Assembly (NCBI GenBank): GCA_963930655.1
Contig: OZ005612.1
Span: forward strand, 15,319,001-15,383,000
Direction: 5' to 3'
DNA length: 64,000 bases
Source: Myrica gale
Lineage: Eukaryota > Streptophyta > Magnoliopsida > Fagales > Myricaceae
A program made the position numbers and the translations under genes. This document shows, piece by piece, positions 11,500 through 24,656 of this stretch (position 1 is its first letter; every line of letters begins with the position of its first letter). The notes below the pieces were generated by a model, which saw nothing but the letters and a program-made list of their open reading frames with translations, was not told the DNA's origin and ran no database searches.

Positions 11500-13900
11500 A
11501 CACACAGAGACAGTTGGGGGCGATTTGTTCCCAACCATGTACAGGTGGTCGATCGACCCCCACCTCGCCTAAGGGAATTTAAAAAAAAAAAATAAAGATT
11601 AGAATTTAATTCATTTTTAATTTTACATTCTTCTAGTATTATTTTGTTTTTCGTTTATCCACGTAAAAATAGCCTAAATTATTATTTTTTTAAAATCAGC
11701 CATGCATACATCTGATGTGTTTTAAAATGTGCCACATATAAAAATTTTGTCTCTATATAGACAGTAAAAGGAATGGAGTCGATCAAAAATTTAAAAAGCA
11801 TGAAATTCGATATTAAAATAACATGTGCTAATGTATGTGATTTATATTTTATTTTCATATTTTAAACTGTTTGGTAAGATATGAGATCTTTCATGTTAAG
11901 TTCTATAAAATTTTCTTGCGGTTAGCTTATGCTTCATCAGTTGATTGTAGAGGTTAGGAAACATCTTCTTTCTCATATATATGGCGCCCTCAAATTTAGA
12001 TTACATTTGGCAACAAATAATGCAAATTGTGTAAATTGATAGGGTAAAGAGACTACGGATTCCATAATCCATTATGGCCTCTGAAATTTTAGGTGATGTT
12101 TATTTTCCCAACATTTTAGCGTATAGAAATTTCCAGCAAAACAAACATACTCTAATATTTTTAACTTTTAAACATACACACTTTAATTTTTACAAATCTT
12201 AATAAATTCCAATAAAATAAAATATTCTAAATATTTCAGAAATATTTCTCAAAATTTTTGAGAAACAAACATATACTTACTTGAATTAAGATCACTTTTC
12301 TTAATTAATTGAAATTGCATAAAAAGTTGGTACACGCTACGTACAAGTTGCCAAGCCAAGCGTAGTCCCAGATTTGGTCAAAACTCAAAAGGCATGTAGC
12401 GTATCACAATCAAAGCGAAAACCATCAAATCCACCGGCCAAAGTTGTCCTGTAATTAAGGCTTCCAATAAGTCTGGTCGACCAACCAATATCATTACTAG
12501 GAACGCATGCCCCTACGTTTGTTTTAAATGTAGTCAGACATTTTAATTTTTATTATATATCTACGTTGGTCAAATAAAATTTTACACATTCTAACATTTT
12601 AACACAATAAAAAATTATAATATAATCTCTTTCTCCCTATGACATCATTAATTTTCACTATAATAAATATTAAAAATCATCTCTCTCTTCACTTTTTCAC
12701 CAAATCCAATACCCTAAAATAAACATTCCCAAAATTTTATCACTCAAACACAACCTATTAAATATATTTTAAAAGAATATTTTATAATATTTGATGCATG
12801 TTATTACAAAATAGGCTTTGTTTATCAGATATATTTCGTTTATTTGTTTACAAAACCAAGCTTTGATGTCACTCAAAATTTTGTCCTCTAATTAAAACAT
12901 TACAAAATAATCTCTCTTTGTTCATATCGAATTATTCTTTTCATTATAATATTTATTTGAATCTTTTTTCTCTTCACTTTTTATCAATTCCTATAAACAA
13001 TATTCATTTTTTTTCTCCAACTTTCATATCCTAAAATTTTAATACTCAAACACAATCTCAAAAATCTTGAATCCTACTATGTTTCGTTGTGTTTTAAAAA
13101 TATTTTTTTTTACAATGATTAAGAAAAAATTTGAACCAATTGACATATGTTCCATCTTTCCTCAAAATCCTTTCTCATTTTAGATCAGAGGCGGCTTACA
13201 CTATAGGCCCCCAAAATAGAAAGATCTTCAAATTTTTTATTTTCCTTAATAGGCTACATTTTTAAAAAAATATCTAATATTATCAAAATACACAAAATTT
13301 TAACTTAAATGCTATGGATATAAGTGAAGGTTTAATTAACTTTTTTATTTTATTTTTCAAAAAAATACTTATAAAATCGTCTTATTGAAGGAGTCATTAA
13401 CTACTTACTTTTTATTGGTCATTTATACAATTTTTATCCATGACAATAAGGCCTATAAACTCTCGATAACTATATTACTAAAGCGATTTGGCAGCCACTT
13501 AATTGCTACGTCGTATAGACCTACCACCAAATCTATTCATCATTCTCAACTTGTATTCTCAGCCAGCCGTTGTTTTTTTTTTTTAATTTCATTAAAATAT
13601 CTTTTTTGTGTGTATAAGGCAAGCAAAAGAGGTTTTTATATATTAACCACATTGTATCGAAGGGCATGACAGTCCCCAACAACCACTCTAGATCCATCTA
13701 GTGCATTGCAAAATTCAAACATTAAATGAGTAGAGCTGGGCGACCAACAGTATGGTCCGGTCTAATAACCTCTAAGCCTATTGACTTACAAAATACCTAC
13801 TGGAATCGGTAGTTCGTGCAATAGTTTGAGAAACGCGAATAAATGGAGGGGCTAAATTTTGAGGAAAACGTGACATCAATGACTTTAATAGTAAATTTTA
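11500..13900. other. Intergenic, several decayed MITE-like segments
   Basis: No gene seen. Segments at about 12,098-12,272 (family A-like: ACAAACATAC, CTTTTAAACATACACACTTT, CAAAATTTTTGAG) and 12,527-12,757 and 12,830-13,075 (family B-like: ACAATAAAAAATTATAATAT, CTCTTCACTTTTTCACC, CAAACACAA) match MITEs found elsewhere in the window. Confidence 0.5.
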
Positions 13901-13904
13901 AGGG

Positions 13905-14130
13905 CTTTGTCTGGGTGGTCAAGACTTAAGGCTTAGGAGTGTGCTCATTTTGAAGTCTCATGTTTGAATTATTTTATGTGCAAACAATTTATTGAAGTCA
14001 TCCCCACAATAAAGTTGGACTTACCTGATATGTGTGGTTTAGGAAGCTACACAATCCGAAATATATTGCGACATTGAATCCAACTCGTGTGAATACTGAG
14101 TTAGGTCCGTCTAAACTCTGTACACGTGAA
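13905..14130 (+). mobile_element. Possible tRNA-derived SINE, degenerate
   Basis: The segment GGGTGGTCAAGACTTAAGGC followed by TTAGGAGTGTGCTCATTTTG and AAGTCTCATGTTTGAAT resembles the A-box/B-box head of tRNA-derived plant SINEs. The B box is imperfect (GTTTGAAT rather than GTTCGAAT). No clear 3' tail or target duplication was found. Confidence 0.35.
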
Positions 14131-14189
14131 TGTGTACCTCCATTTATCTCGCAATCTAAAAAAAATTGACCTTAATTGTATCTTTTCTT

Positions 14190-17120
14190 ATCCTAGTTTG
14201 GGGACTATTTTTTTAACTTTCAACATTACAGGACCACGCCAAGAAAAAAAACATTACAGGACCACAGATGTAATTATGTATAACAAAATCCCCACGACGT
14301 CTCCTGGATAGTGGATATAGTGCCCAATGGAGGGGTTTCCTCCCAAGTCAAAAAAAAAATGAAGAGACGGGGGAGATGCCCCTCTCCAGTCCGCCCTAGG
14401 GTGCAAGTTGCTGCCAGCGCGCATTAGTCGGCGTTTGAGTTCCCTTTCCTTTTTTTTTTTTTTTCACTTGGGAGGATAAGAGTCACTACTCAGTCCCTGC
14501 CAGATAATTTTGTTTTCCTTAATTTGAATCTCTAATTTTGTTTTTGTTCTTTTTAGTTATTCTATTTTGTTTTTTTTTTCTTATGGGTTTTAAAATATTA
14601 TTGTTTCTTAATCTTGTAGTTTTTATTTTATTTTATTTTGTGTCTTTTTAGATTTAGCTAGTTTTTTTTATTTTTAATTAATATTTATCTAATTGTCTTT
14701 TCTTTTCGTTTATTTAGTTTGACTTCTTTATACATTGAGGACACTTGTTTATATATGTCAGCTTATGAATATTATTTAAAAAAATCCTTATATATATATA
14801 TATATATAACACAAGCTTTTGAACCCATGTAAGGCCGGTAAAAGTGTTTCAATTCGAGTAGATACCTATAGTTGTCTAACAACTCCTTTTTTAGAGTTAA
14901 TAAATTTGTTGATTTGAGAAAGGCATCCAACCGACAAATTGTTTTTGGTTGGCCTTTCCTTCATGAGTAATTTGCAGACGATTTGGCTTTTTGGGGACAT
15001 ACTCAACCCATGTACAGCTCCCTGGCACCTCACTCTACCACACGGCCAACCGCCAACGCAACCCCCTTTTTTTATTATGTTTTTTTTAGACATCTGGTGA
15101 ACGAATGATTGATGTCATATGGTATCAGACTAAAATTAATATTGTTGATATTATTCGAGGTGCCTACTTTTTTTAATATTGTCGAAAAATTATAATATAT
15201 TAAGGGTATGTTTGTGTTGTAAATTTTTTAGTATTGGGTTTAGTGAAAATGTGAAGAGAGATGTAATTTTTATATTTTTTATAGTGAAAAGTTATGATTT
15301 GACGAGATAGAGAGAGATTATATTGTAGTATTTTACTGTGAGTTGGTGAAAAATTTTGTGAAATTTTGTTAGCAAACACAACCTAAATACATTGTCTTTT
15401 GTAGTCAATAAAACCTTGAGTATCCATGTTATGCTGTGGTTCATCTCGAGAGATCTTTTCTTCCGTCGTCCGGTAATTAATTAGTTTGTGTGAAACAAGC
15501 GATTACACATAATTCAAAAATTTTGGATATGTTTGTTTGTTAAAATTTTGGATAATATTTTACTGAAATTTATTGAACTTTGTAAAAAGTAAAGTGCGTA
15601 TGTGTAAAAGTTAAAAATATTAAAATGTATTTATTTTGTTGAAAATTTTTATGCTCCGAATTATTAGGGATACAAACATTACCTATAAATATCTTTATAT
15701 GGCCAACGTTCAACAATACGACCTACAAAATAAAATAGAAATGGACCAAACGCTTAGGTCTGTCTGTATTATTAAAAAAAATCGTTTTGATGAATCGTTC
15801 ATTAATTCTTGCTCCACAAGCTACTTACTCGCTTTATAAATAATTTTCTCTTTCTTTGTGGTAAATAAATATCATTTCCCTAATTAAAAAAAACAGTAAA
15901 AGTTTCTTGTTTGTTTGGGCTAAATCGCAAGGCTGTTTCTAGCCAACTGTCTCTAATAATGGGAGAATATGTTCCTAATCAACGGCTCTACACGAATGAA
16001 CTGGTTTTAAAAACAAGAGAAATCTGATGCCTTTTCATTTCGTTCAGGGTCATTAAAAGCAAACATGTTTGGTGGAACCGAAGAGGAAAACGAGTTGGAA
16101 GCATTCTTTGAAATTCCGCGGTTGCTTTTGGTTCACTTTTTATTTTGATAAGTCTCTAAAGTGTTCGATTGAGGGGTTGAAATTCCCAACCAACAGAACA
16201 GAGAATATGACTGGACCCACCGGCTGATGCCCCCCCCCCCCCCCATTGCTCTCCTCCCCCTCTCTGTCTCTCTCTGGACACGTGTTTGTATTTGAATCGA
16301 ATCGAATCTCCCATAAAGGTTATGATAAACCAAAGTTGTCATTTCATATATCCATAAACATCACCGGGATTCCGAAACAGAGTCTCTTTATTTTAACAGC
16401 AGGTTGTAGGACACTCGTACCATCCACATTTTCATTAATTTTAAGGTTTAAGGGTTAGATTCTAAATATAAGTTGAAATCACTTAAAAAAATAAAGCTTC
16501 GTATATTAGATCTAGTGGATAGATTGTAGTGACGAACTCGCCTATTAAACAGTCATTGTAACTCTAATAGGATATTCTGCAGCAGAAGTACTCCTATAAT
16601 TAAGGAATGAGAATTGATAAGCGAGTAACCCCCTTCTATTGAAAGAAATAGTCTCTTGTTTTGAGTTTCCATATGCGATGAATATTTACCAAGTAACAGA
16701 CGAGGTGGTTGGGACTTGGGACCCGGGATGACATGTTCGGCTAATTTAGAATTTTATGATTCTTTATAATTTTAGAATTCTAAAATCGAACATATTTTTT
16801 AACATCATTTAAGTACACATTCTGAACGCATATCAATAAAAATTTAACATCACCTAAAAATCTCAAAACACTTTCAAATTCTCAAAATTTTAGACATTTA
16901 GGAAGCGAGACATCTGAAACACGTCCATCGAGTTATTTTTGTTTTTCTTCGCTATTATCCATTGAGTTCAATTCAGCAATATCTGCCAATAAATGGATAA
17001 AGAAAAAAAAGAGATATTTAGCAATGACTGTGATTGGTTAGGTCTGTGACATTTTATAGCAATAAATTGATTAAATTCAATCCCGGTAGTCAAATATAAC
17101 GCCTAGGAGATGGGGAGACA
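14190..17120. other. No gene seen; MITEs and simple repeats
   Basis: Includes (AT)n at about 14,793-14,808, a family B-like MITE at about 15,198-15,388 (GGGTATGTTTGTGTTG at the left, GCAAACACAACC at the right), a family A-like segment at about 15,524-15,662, and a run of 15 C at 16,230-16,244. Short open frames have no recognisable domains. Confidence 0.5.
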
Positions 17121-17125
17121 ACATA

Positions 17126-17304
17126 TGGGTGTTTGTTTGTGGAAATTTCGAGGAATATTCCCGAAATTTTGGGAATCTTTACTTTATTGAGATTTATTGG
17201 GGTTTGTGAAAAGTAGAGTATGTATGTAAAAGTTAAAAATTTTGGAGTGTGTTTGTTTTGTTGAAAATTTCGAACCCCAAAATTTTGTGGAAACAAACAC
17301 CCCC
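17126..17304. mobile_element. MITE (family A)
   Basis: A segment beginning GGGTGTTTGTTTGTGG and ending GTGGAAACAAACACCCCC, with the internal palindrome GGAATATTCCCGAAATTTTG and TACTTTATTGAGATTTATTG. It is nearly the same as the segment at about 22,930-23,108 inside a KEA3 intron, and related to about 37,297-37,445 just upstream of KEA3. Ends are inverted repeats of about 15 bp. No coding sequence. Confidence 0.6.
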
Positions 17305-19100
17305 GATTCATCTCACCTGCAAATATTTTCCAAACAAAAAAAAATTTATTAATTTTTCCACATTTCGGTCATATCTTAAAAATATTCCAAAAAACAGATT
17401 CTAGTATTTAGAGAAAAAAGAGGTTGCGCGTAACTTACTCCTCTACAAAGACGTGTATACCATTTTATCCTTGAAAAAGGTTAAAAAAAATGTTTTTTTT
17501 AATATACATTTAAAATTTATTTGGATGGAGGATAAAAATCATGACCAAAACACATGCCATATTTCGTCCCCGGGGCCGGGCCTGGCAACCTAAGGTGACG
17601 AGAAGACATTTTTCCAGGCCCAACCCGTTTCTTTTCAACTTCGAAGATCATTCGAGGTTTGGGCTGGGCCGCATTGAAACCCTGCGAGGCTCAAACAGAT
17701 ATATTTTTTTCTATTTTAATTTTAGAGACTTTCTGCTTTAGATTCAGCTGAAAAGCATAAAATATAATCTGATATTTCCCTTAAACAAATACGGTAAAAT
17801 GAATGTGTAAAAAGATAATTAAGTGGACTTATAGTTATTGTGAGGGAAAAATATACTTTACACTCTTTTATCTTTTATTTTTCGCGACATTGATATCTCT
17901 CATGCACGTGATGCTCATCGTCGATTTGAACCTTCCATCTAATTTTTTGTCCATTTTAACTACTAATTTCGATTGAGTGTAAATCTTTGGGAATCAAAAA
18001 TTTCAGTCTTAATGTCACTAAAATAGAAAATAAGGATGTGTAAAGTGTTAGTAACCCCAAACTTGGAGGTGTAAAGTGTAAATTTTTTTCTTATTGTGAG
18101 AACGCCAACATCATGGATAATTGAGACGACTGACTTTACAAGAATGCGTGCCTTAAACTTTGCATTAAGATGAATCTTAGTTGCTAGTGAATCAATTTGA
18201 TTTATGATATCACCCCAAATAACTCCTCACTTGGGATAGCTCTTCAAAAATCTTTAATGTCTTTAACCCCTCGTATTGCGAATTCTCTTACACATGATTT
18301 AGCTTATTGGGCCGCTTCCTCAAATTTGAGAGTTGTTTGCCTCTCAGCCAATTGAAAGATGGATGATCCCCCTCTTGGCATGAGGAAGAAATGCAGAAGA
18401 CTAATGAATAGGTTTTTTCCCCGGTGATTTCCGTGACAATCTACAGAGACGAGGAATATACGAAAACTTCAAGCTGAGTGGCTTCAATATGTTGATTTTT
18501 TGGGGGTGAGGGAGAACAATATAAAGATGCCGAGACACACTTCCCCGCTTCAAGCTATCCGGACTTCTGTTTCTTTGCTTTCTTCTTAACCCCTCCTGTC
18601 TCTCCTCCTCCTCCTCTTCTTCTTCTTCTTCTTCTTCTTCTTCAACTTCAATAAGTAGACTTTCTATTCTTCTTCTTCTTCAATGGGTTGAAAATATGCC
18701 GCTTAAACCCCTTGGACCTTCCCAACCGAGTGAACATTTGGTACTGTTGATCATGCAATGTCTGTTTCATCCAAACCACAAAAGGGAGAAAAACCTCATC
18801 TGCAAGCATGAAGATACAAGTCAAGCGGTCAAAAAGACAATGCTTTTTATTGCTCAATTATATTCAAGTTAGACAATATACAAGGTGTGGTTTGAAAAGA
18901 ATTGAAATAAGTCTCTTTCTGCTATTAACAGGAGCAACTACTCTTTCTTCCTAATAAATCTTCTGTCACCCCCTTTAACAAATGTTTAGCTTGTCACTAT
19001 CATCTGCATTTTAGACTGGAAAAAATTCGTGGATTTGCAACACCTCTGAGGGAGGAGCTGAAATTATCAAGACGACTACCTTTTTTAAGCCTGCAATTCT
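17305..19100. other. Intergenic, 3' flank of KEA3
   Basis: No gene seen. A G+C-rich patch near 17,565-17,690 with GGGCC motifs may be a hAT-type MITE remnant. A CTCCTCCTC/TTC microsatellite lies at about 18,604-18,640. The last few hundred bases before 19,101 are the likely KEA3 3' UTR. Confidence 0.45.
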
Positions 19101-22100
19101 TTAAGGTTCGTCCTTAGTTGTTACGCAAGGAATCGATGGATCCACCGTATTTTTCTCCCCCTCGGCATCTTCAGTTTTCACAGGAAAACTGTTCTTCGTT
19201 TCTAGTTCACAATAAAAAACGCCTTTGCCTGAATCTTCAGAATGTTGGAGGTCAGTGTTACGCCTTGCTTCATCTACTTCCTGTTGAATCCTTAAGCTAT
19301 GAGTTGCATCCCTCATGAGAACCCCTGATATTTGATCTCCTGGTGTCGTTGAAGAAATGGGTACTTGGTCGCCAATTAGATCAGCAACTCTCACCTTAAC
19401 AATCACAACCATTAATATCAATTAGATTAGCATAAAAAAACTCTATAGCAACACAGTAATTTCTGTAGTTTAATAAGCAAGGAAAAGCTACATATTATAA
19501 CAAATTTTAGTTCATCCAACTTGTAACCAATGATAATTCTAAGTGATACAATAGTACGACCGAGGGGACAACTGTTTAGGAAGATTGCTTTTAATAGTCT
19601 AGGAATCCCACCCTTAGAAAACCATGAATTTCACCCTGAAGATCTGTCAGCAAAGTAACTTTTATGGACCGAGTGAAACTCAACTTTTGCACAATATGCG
19701 GACCTCTTTCCCGACAAATGATAACCAATTCTAGATGCTCATATCCACTTGATAACCAAATATATAATGTAAAGATCAGACCATTTAGAAAGAGAGAAAT
19801 GGATTAAGGGGGGAAATTTTGAGCAAACAGGGGCAATAATATTCCAATCCCACTTGAATCTCAAAGATGAGAACAAAGAGATGTAAATTCAGTGCATATC
19901 AGTTCCGGGACTGGAGCAGGCTGATCTCTTCAGTGTTTAAAGGGACCAGATTGTTGCATTTGACCTCATGTATAGGTACCTGTAATGGCTTCATCATATT
20001 GAATTCACGACCATCAGTTTTGCTGAGTGCCTCTTGAGCTCGTAGCTCCATGGAGTCACGAACAAGTTGACTGAGAAAGCTTACATCATCAGACATGACA
20101 CCAAGCCCTTGTAGAAGTTTAGACCCCAGCTGTAAACTTGTCTGTGTGAATAAAGTGATATATTTAGGGTTATAAGTCAGAAACGAACAAAAGAGGAAAT
20201 AATCAGCTATATCCTCCCATAGTATGTCCAAGCCAAAATATGGGAGAACTTTAGGGTTATGAGTAAAAAACGAACAAAAGAGGAAATAAGACTCCATCTG
20301 CTATTACCTCTGCATTTTCCAAAATAGCATCCGCTGCACCTGCTTTCTTCAGATCCAACAGATGCATGAGGTCCTGAGCTCTGGCGTAAATTGGGACCTA
20401 ATGGATACAATTGTCAGGAGATTAACAACCAAATTGGCAAAGAATGGGACCAGAAACATAATAGTAGCTTGGCCCCCAGTCAACCGTATCCCTTTTTGTT
20501 TTTTGGGTCTTTCTGCTTTCTTTGTTTGCCTGACTCTGATCATGTTTGTAATGGTTTTATCACAAAGGCACAGTACTGCACCGTATCACACAAACGCAGA
20601 TGAGAGATATGGAGGGAGAATCAAAGCATTACCGTTGGGAAAGCGAGTCGAAGCCTTTGAACAGCTTTGATTGTCCTCTCCCTTCCTGTATACATAACCA
20701 TGACAGCTTTTGGAGAAGTGATACCAGCAGACTGTAAAACCGCTGGACGTGACCCATCCCCATAAAGAACTGGAAACCCAAGTTTTCTAGATGCCTGTTG
20801 ATTCACAATGGTGGATAAGAAAACTCAGCCAATCTCATCAGACATCACAGAAGGAAGAGATTGCCAAAAGTACATATTGTTGATGTTGCGAAATTGTAGC
20901 ATAAGTAACAACATGCAATTACTAAAACAAAGAGACATTCCATCCAGCAGTTCTGAATGCATTGACTAAAAGAGCTGGTTCTTTAAGTGGCCACAGAAAT
21001 GTCTGTAAATGTGTATCACTTCATCTCCATCAATACAAACACTAATTATAAAATCAATCAGATAGTACAGAGAGCATATATCATCCCATCTACATTACAA
21101 GAATTTTCCTTTTGGATTACAAAAATCAGTCATTCAAACTAAATAGAGCAGTCTTTTAAACCTAACAATCACACTGACCTTCACTATAGAAGGATCAAGA
21201 TCAAAAGCAACATAACGCAGTCCCACAGAATCACCATCTAATCCTGAAGCCAATGGGGTGGACAAGAAATTGGCAAGAACCTGCATATAAATTATTTTAA
21301 AGAGAGATCAAATCATCAACACTAGGACTATTAACTAGGCTCACTCAGTCAGAATGTAGTTCTTCTTGTAGGATAATTGATACTTTACCTGACCCATTTG
21401 TCCAAACCCAAGGATGACCACAGGTTCACTAGCATCAAAGCTTCCCATCTCAGCAGCTTCCTACGAAAGTATCATATTTCAATTGAAGCACTAAAGTGTT
21501 AATAAAGAAATGGGAATCTACTAATTCTGGAAGTTAGTACCTCAGCAGAAGTGGCATGTTATATGGAATGTTACAATTTTTAAATAAGGTCAGGCTCACT
21601 CATATTTACTTGCCAAATGAATTTATTTATCAAACAACTCAGCTGCTTTTTACATGTTTTGCTAGTTGTTCTACCCTTTTCTCAGGTGATAGTGTGAAAA
21701 TGAAAAGCCGGTTCAAGAAAATGCAAGAATGTAAAAAGTGCGGAACCTAATATAACTAGATCACGTAGATGTATTGCATCCAAGTAACATTCTATTTTGT
21801 CGTTGTCCTATGAACACTTAAATACAACTATATCAGTGCCAACCGTAGATGCCCTAGTCATTGTTATATCCCTTTGATGACATAAAACCTTAAGGGAGAA
21901 CATAGATCATCAGCATCAAAGTTGTTCTCAATATATTTAGCAGCTCTTCTTCCAGCTTCATTGAGAAATGGGGTTAATGCCATTGACAATACCACAACAA
22001 TTATGAGTAGCTTGTTAAGTTCAAGTGGTAGCACACCAAGCCTCCTTCCAGAAATTCGTAAAATTATATAGGCGAAAAGAAACCAGGTATGCTTCATCTC

Positions 22101-22929
22101 AGACTGGCTGTACGTTGAACTTATGACTCACCTGTTTGCAAGAGAAAAAACTACAAATCCAAACTCGCCTCCTTGAGATAGCAGTAATCCTATTCTCACA
22201 CTTTCCTGTAAAGTTAGCCCAACACGAGGACCTATTGCTGTAATGATCAGTGTCTTTATGGCAATCAGACCTGCCAAGAGTGAAAGTACATTTGGCCACT
22301 CTCGGAAAAGGAGCTGCAAAGAAAAGAAAAATGATGTGTATAAAAGAAAATCACAGGTATTAAACCAAAATGAACCAGGGCAGTGCATGGCCCTTATTAG
22401 ATTTCAAATTTTTGAAACCAACATAAAAAGGACTATGAGAGAGAGAGAGAGAGAGAGAGAGTTAGAGTCTCTCGAAGTCTTTTATCCTCATATTATCATG
22501 TTTCTCCCTGAATCGATATTAATAGCTAAATAATATAGACACAGAGACTTATTGTGATGGGACAGGCTGCAAAACATAGTAGTTATTAATAACACTTCAA
22601 AAGAATTAGGAAAAAAGACCGGTGAAAAATGAGAAGAAATGTGAGAGGATGTCACGCAGGGTTAATCACAGGAACTGCTCACTCAATCCATACAGAATAT
22701 AGAATCGTACTTTATAATGTTATTATTTTGCAAATCTGGATCTATTAATGCACTACTTATGTTAGAGCCAAAGGCAAAGATATACTTTTCCTTGTCACAG
22801 GTCAAAGTGAACCATGATCCATCATTGTCAATTTTAAGTAAGTACTAGAACTACCGTTTAAAGAAGAAGATAAAAGGCTCCTCAAGCTTTTATGCACATT
22901 TCCTAAAATTAATCCATTATGAAACCAAT

Positions 22930-23108
22930 GGGATGTTTGTTTGCCAAAATATTGAGGAATATTCCCAAAATTTTGGGAATCTTTACTTTATTGAAATTTA
23001 TTGGGGTTTGTGAAAGGTGAAGTGTGTAGGTGTAAAAGTTAAAAATTTTGGAGTTTGTTTGGTTTGTCCGATTTGTTGAGACCCCAAATATTTGGGGTCT
23101 CAAACATG
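22930..23108. mobile_element. MITE (family A) in a KEA3 intron
   Basis: Begins GGATGTTTGTTTGCC and ends GGGTCTCAAACATGCC. Contains GGAATATTCCCAAAATTTTG and TTTACTTTATTGAAATTTAT, nearly the same as the copy at 17,126-17,304. It lies between KEA3 exons 11 and 12. Confidence 0.6.
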
Positions 23109-24442
23109 CCACAAATCTTGTTAAATATTGAAAAACGTGACATTTGGGTCTAAATGAGAGATATATAGAAAAGTCCGATTATTACCATACGAGAACCTCA
23201 CATCATGTGTGACAAAAACCTTATGCATATTTTCTTATCATTTCATTATCATACTAATTTGCCCACCAGAAAGAATAACCAAGAAATTCATATGATCTCT
23301 CTAATGGACAATTCATGATATTAACTAATTATGATACCTGGATATCAACGGATGTCCCTGTAGTGACAAAAAACAACCCGAGAAGCAAGCCTCTAAATGG
23401 CCTTATATCAGCTTCAATCTGCGTCCAGAAGTTTGTTTCTGCTAACAGTGCCCCACCTAAAAATGCTCCAAGCTGCAATTTGATCAAGCTTCATTATTGG
23501 ATAAATATTAGAAGTATCAACACGAACTGTCCTCCATGCTTGAGAAAAGATATCAAACCGTGTCACTGAAGCCCAACTTCTGAGTGAGAAGAGAAGTCCC
23601 AGCAACTGTCAGTAGGCAGAGAGCAACAAACGCCTCTGAGCTTCTGGCTTCTGCGACAACCTAATTCGACACATTAAATTATTGCCTACAAAATGCAAGG
23701 CATCTTTTCATCCCCACAAAATAAACAGAATGCGCACCTCAAAAACTTGCCTAAGAATGTACTTTCCTGCAAGGGAAAGCAGACCCAGTCCACCTAAAGC
23801 CTTCAAACTTTCTTGGGCAAGCATTGGCCAAATACTTTCCCCTACCATATTCTGCGAAAGAAAAAAATGGAGAAAAGCACCAGCATTCAAGGTAAGAGAA
23901 TCAACTGACTGCAGATATGGTTGAACAAAATTTTAACCTCCTTAAAAGAAGAAGACACCTAGAGAAAAATCAAAGCTGCACAACTAAAGGACAAAACAAC
24001 AAAAGCCCTATAGGTCAAGTATAGCAGAGAGATTGCACCAAATGCCTGGAATCATTGTTAACAAAGTTGAGCTGCAACTACCAATTTCCAATCCTAAGTT
24101 GGCCAAAGAAAACAAACTAATGTTATTGTAGACGAGGCAAAAAAAGATTATTATTATTATTATTTTATAAGTAAGAAAAAAAAAGACTATTCCCCAGGTG
24201 AGCTTGAGAAGACAGCAATCTAGCATCATATCATCTAATTATGATGCTAAGTCACCAACTATCACCTAGTTAAAACTGAAATCACATTGCACAAATGAAA
24301 CAGCCTCAGCGTTGCGTGACTTAGAAGAAAAGGAGACAAAGAAAGAAAAACGATTACCAATGCAAATTCTTAGTCAATACAACCTGGAGAAAGAAACAAT
24401 GAATTCTTTTTGCAATAATTTAATATTGTCCTTGGTCAATAC

Positions 24443-24649
24443 TGAAGAAATTCTTCTTTGATTGATTGAATTCGATATACATGCATCTTCTCTATTTATA
24501 GTGCTATAGAGAGATCTATACATACGGAAATAATCTTGGAAATAAAACTACCGAATATCTCCAAATATTTTCTATCCCTGATTATCCCATAACATCCGGG
24601 ATTTTATTTCTTTCCTTGATTCCCGAATATACTCGGGATTATTTCCACA
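24443..24649 (-). repeat. 3' LTR of the copia element
   Basis: 207 bp; see the element. It follows the polypurine tract in the sense of transcription. Confidence 0.95.
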
Positions 24650-24656
24650 CTCCCCC

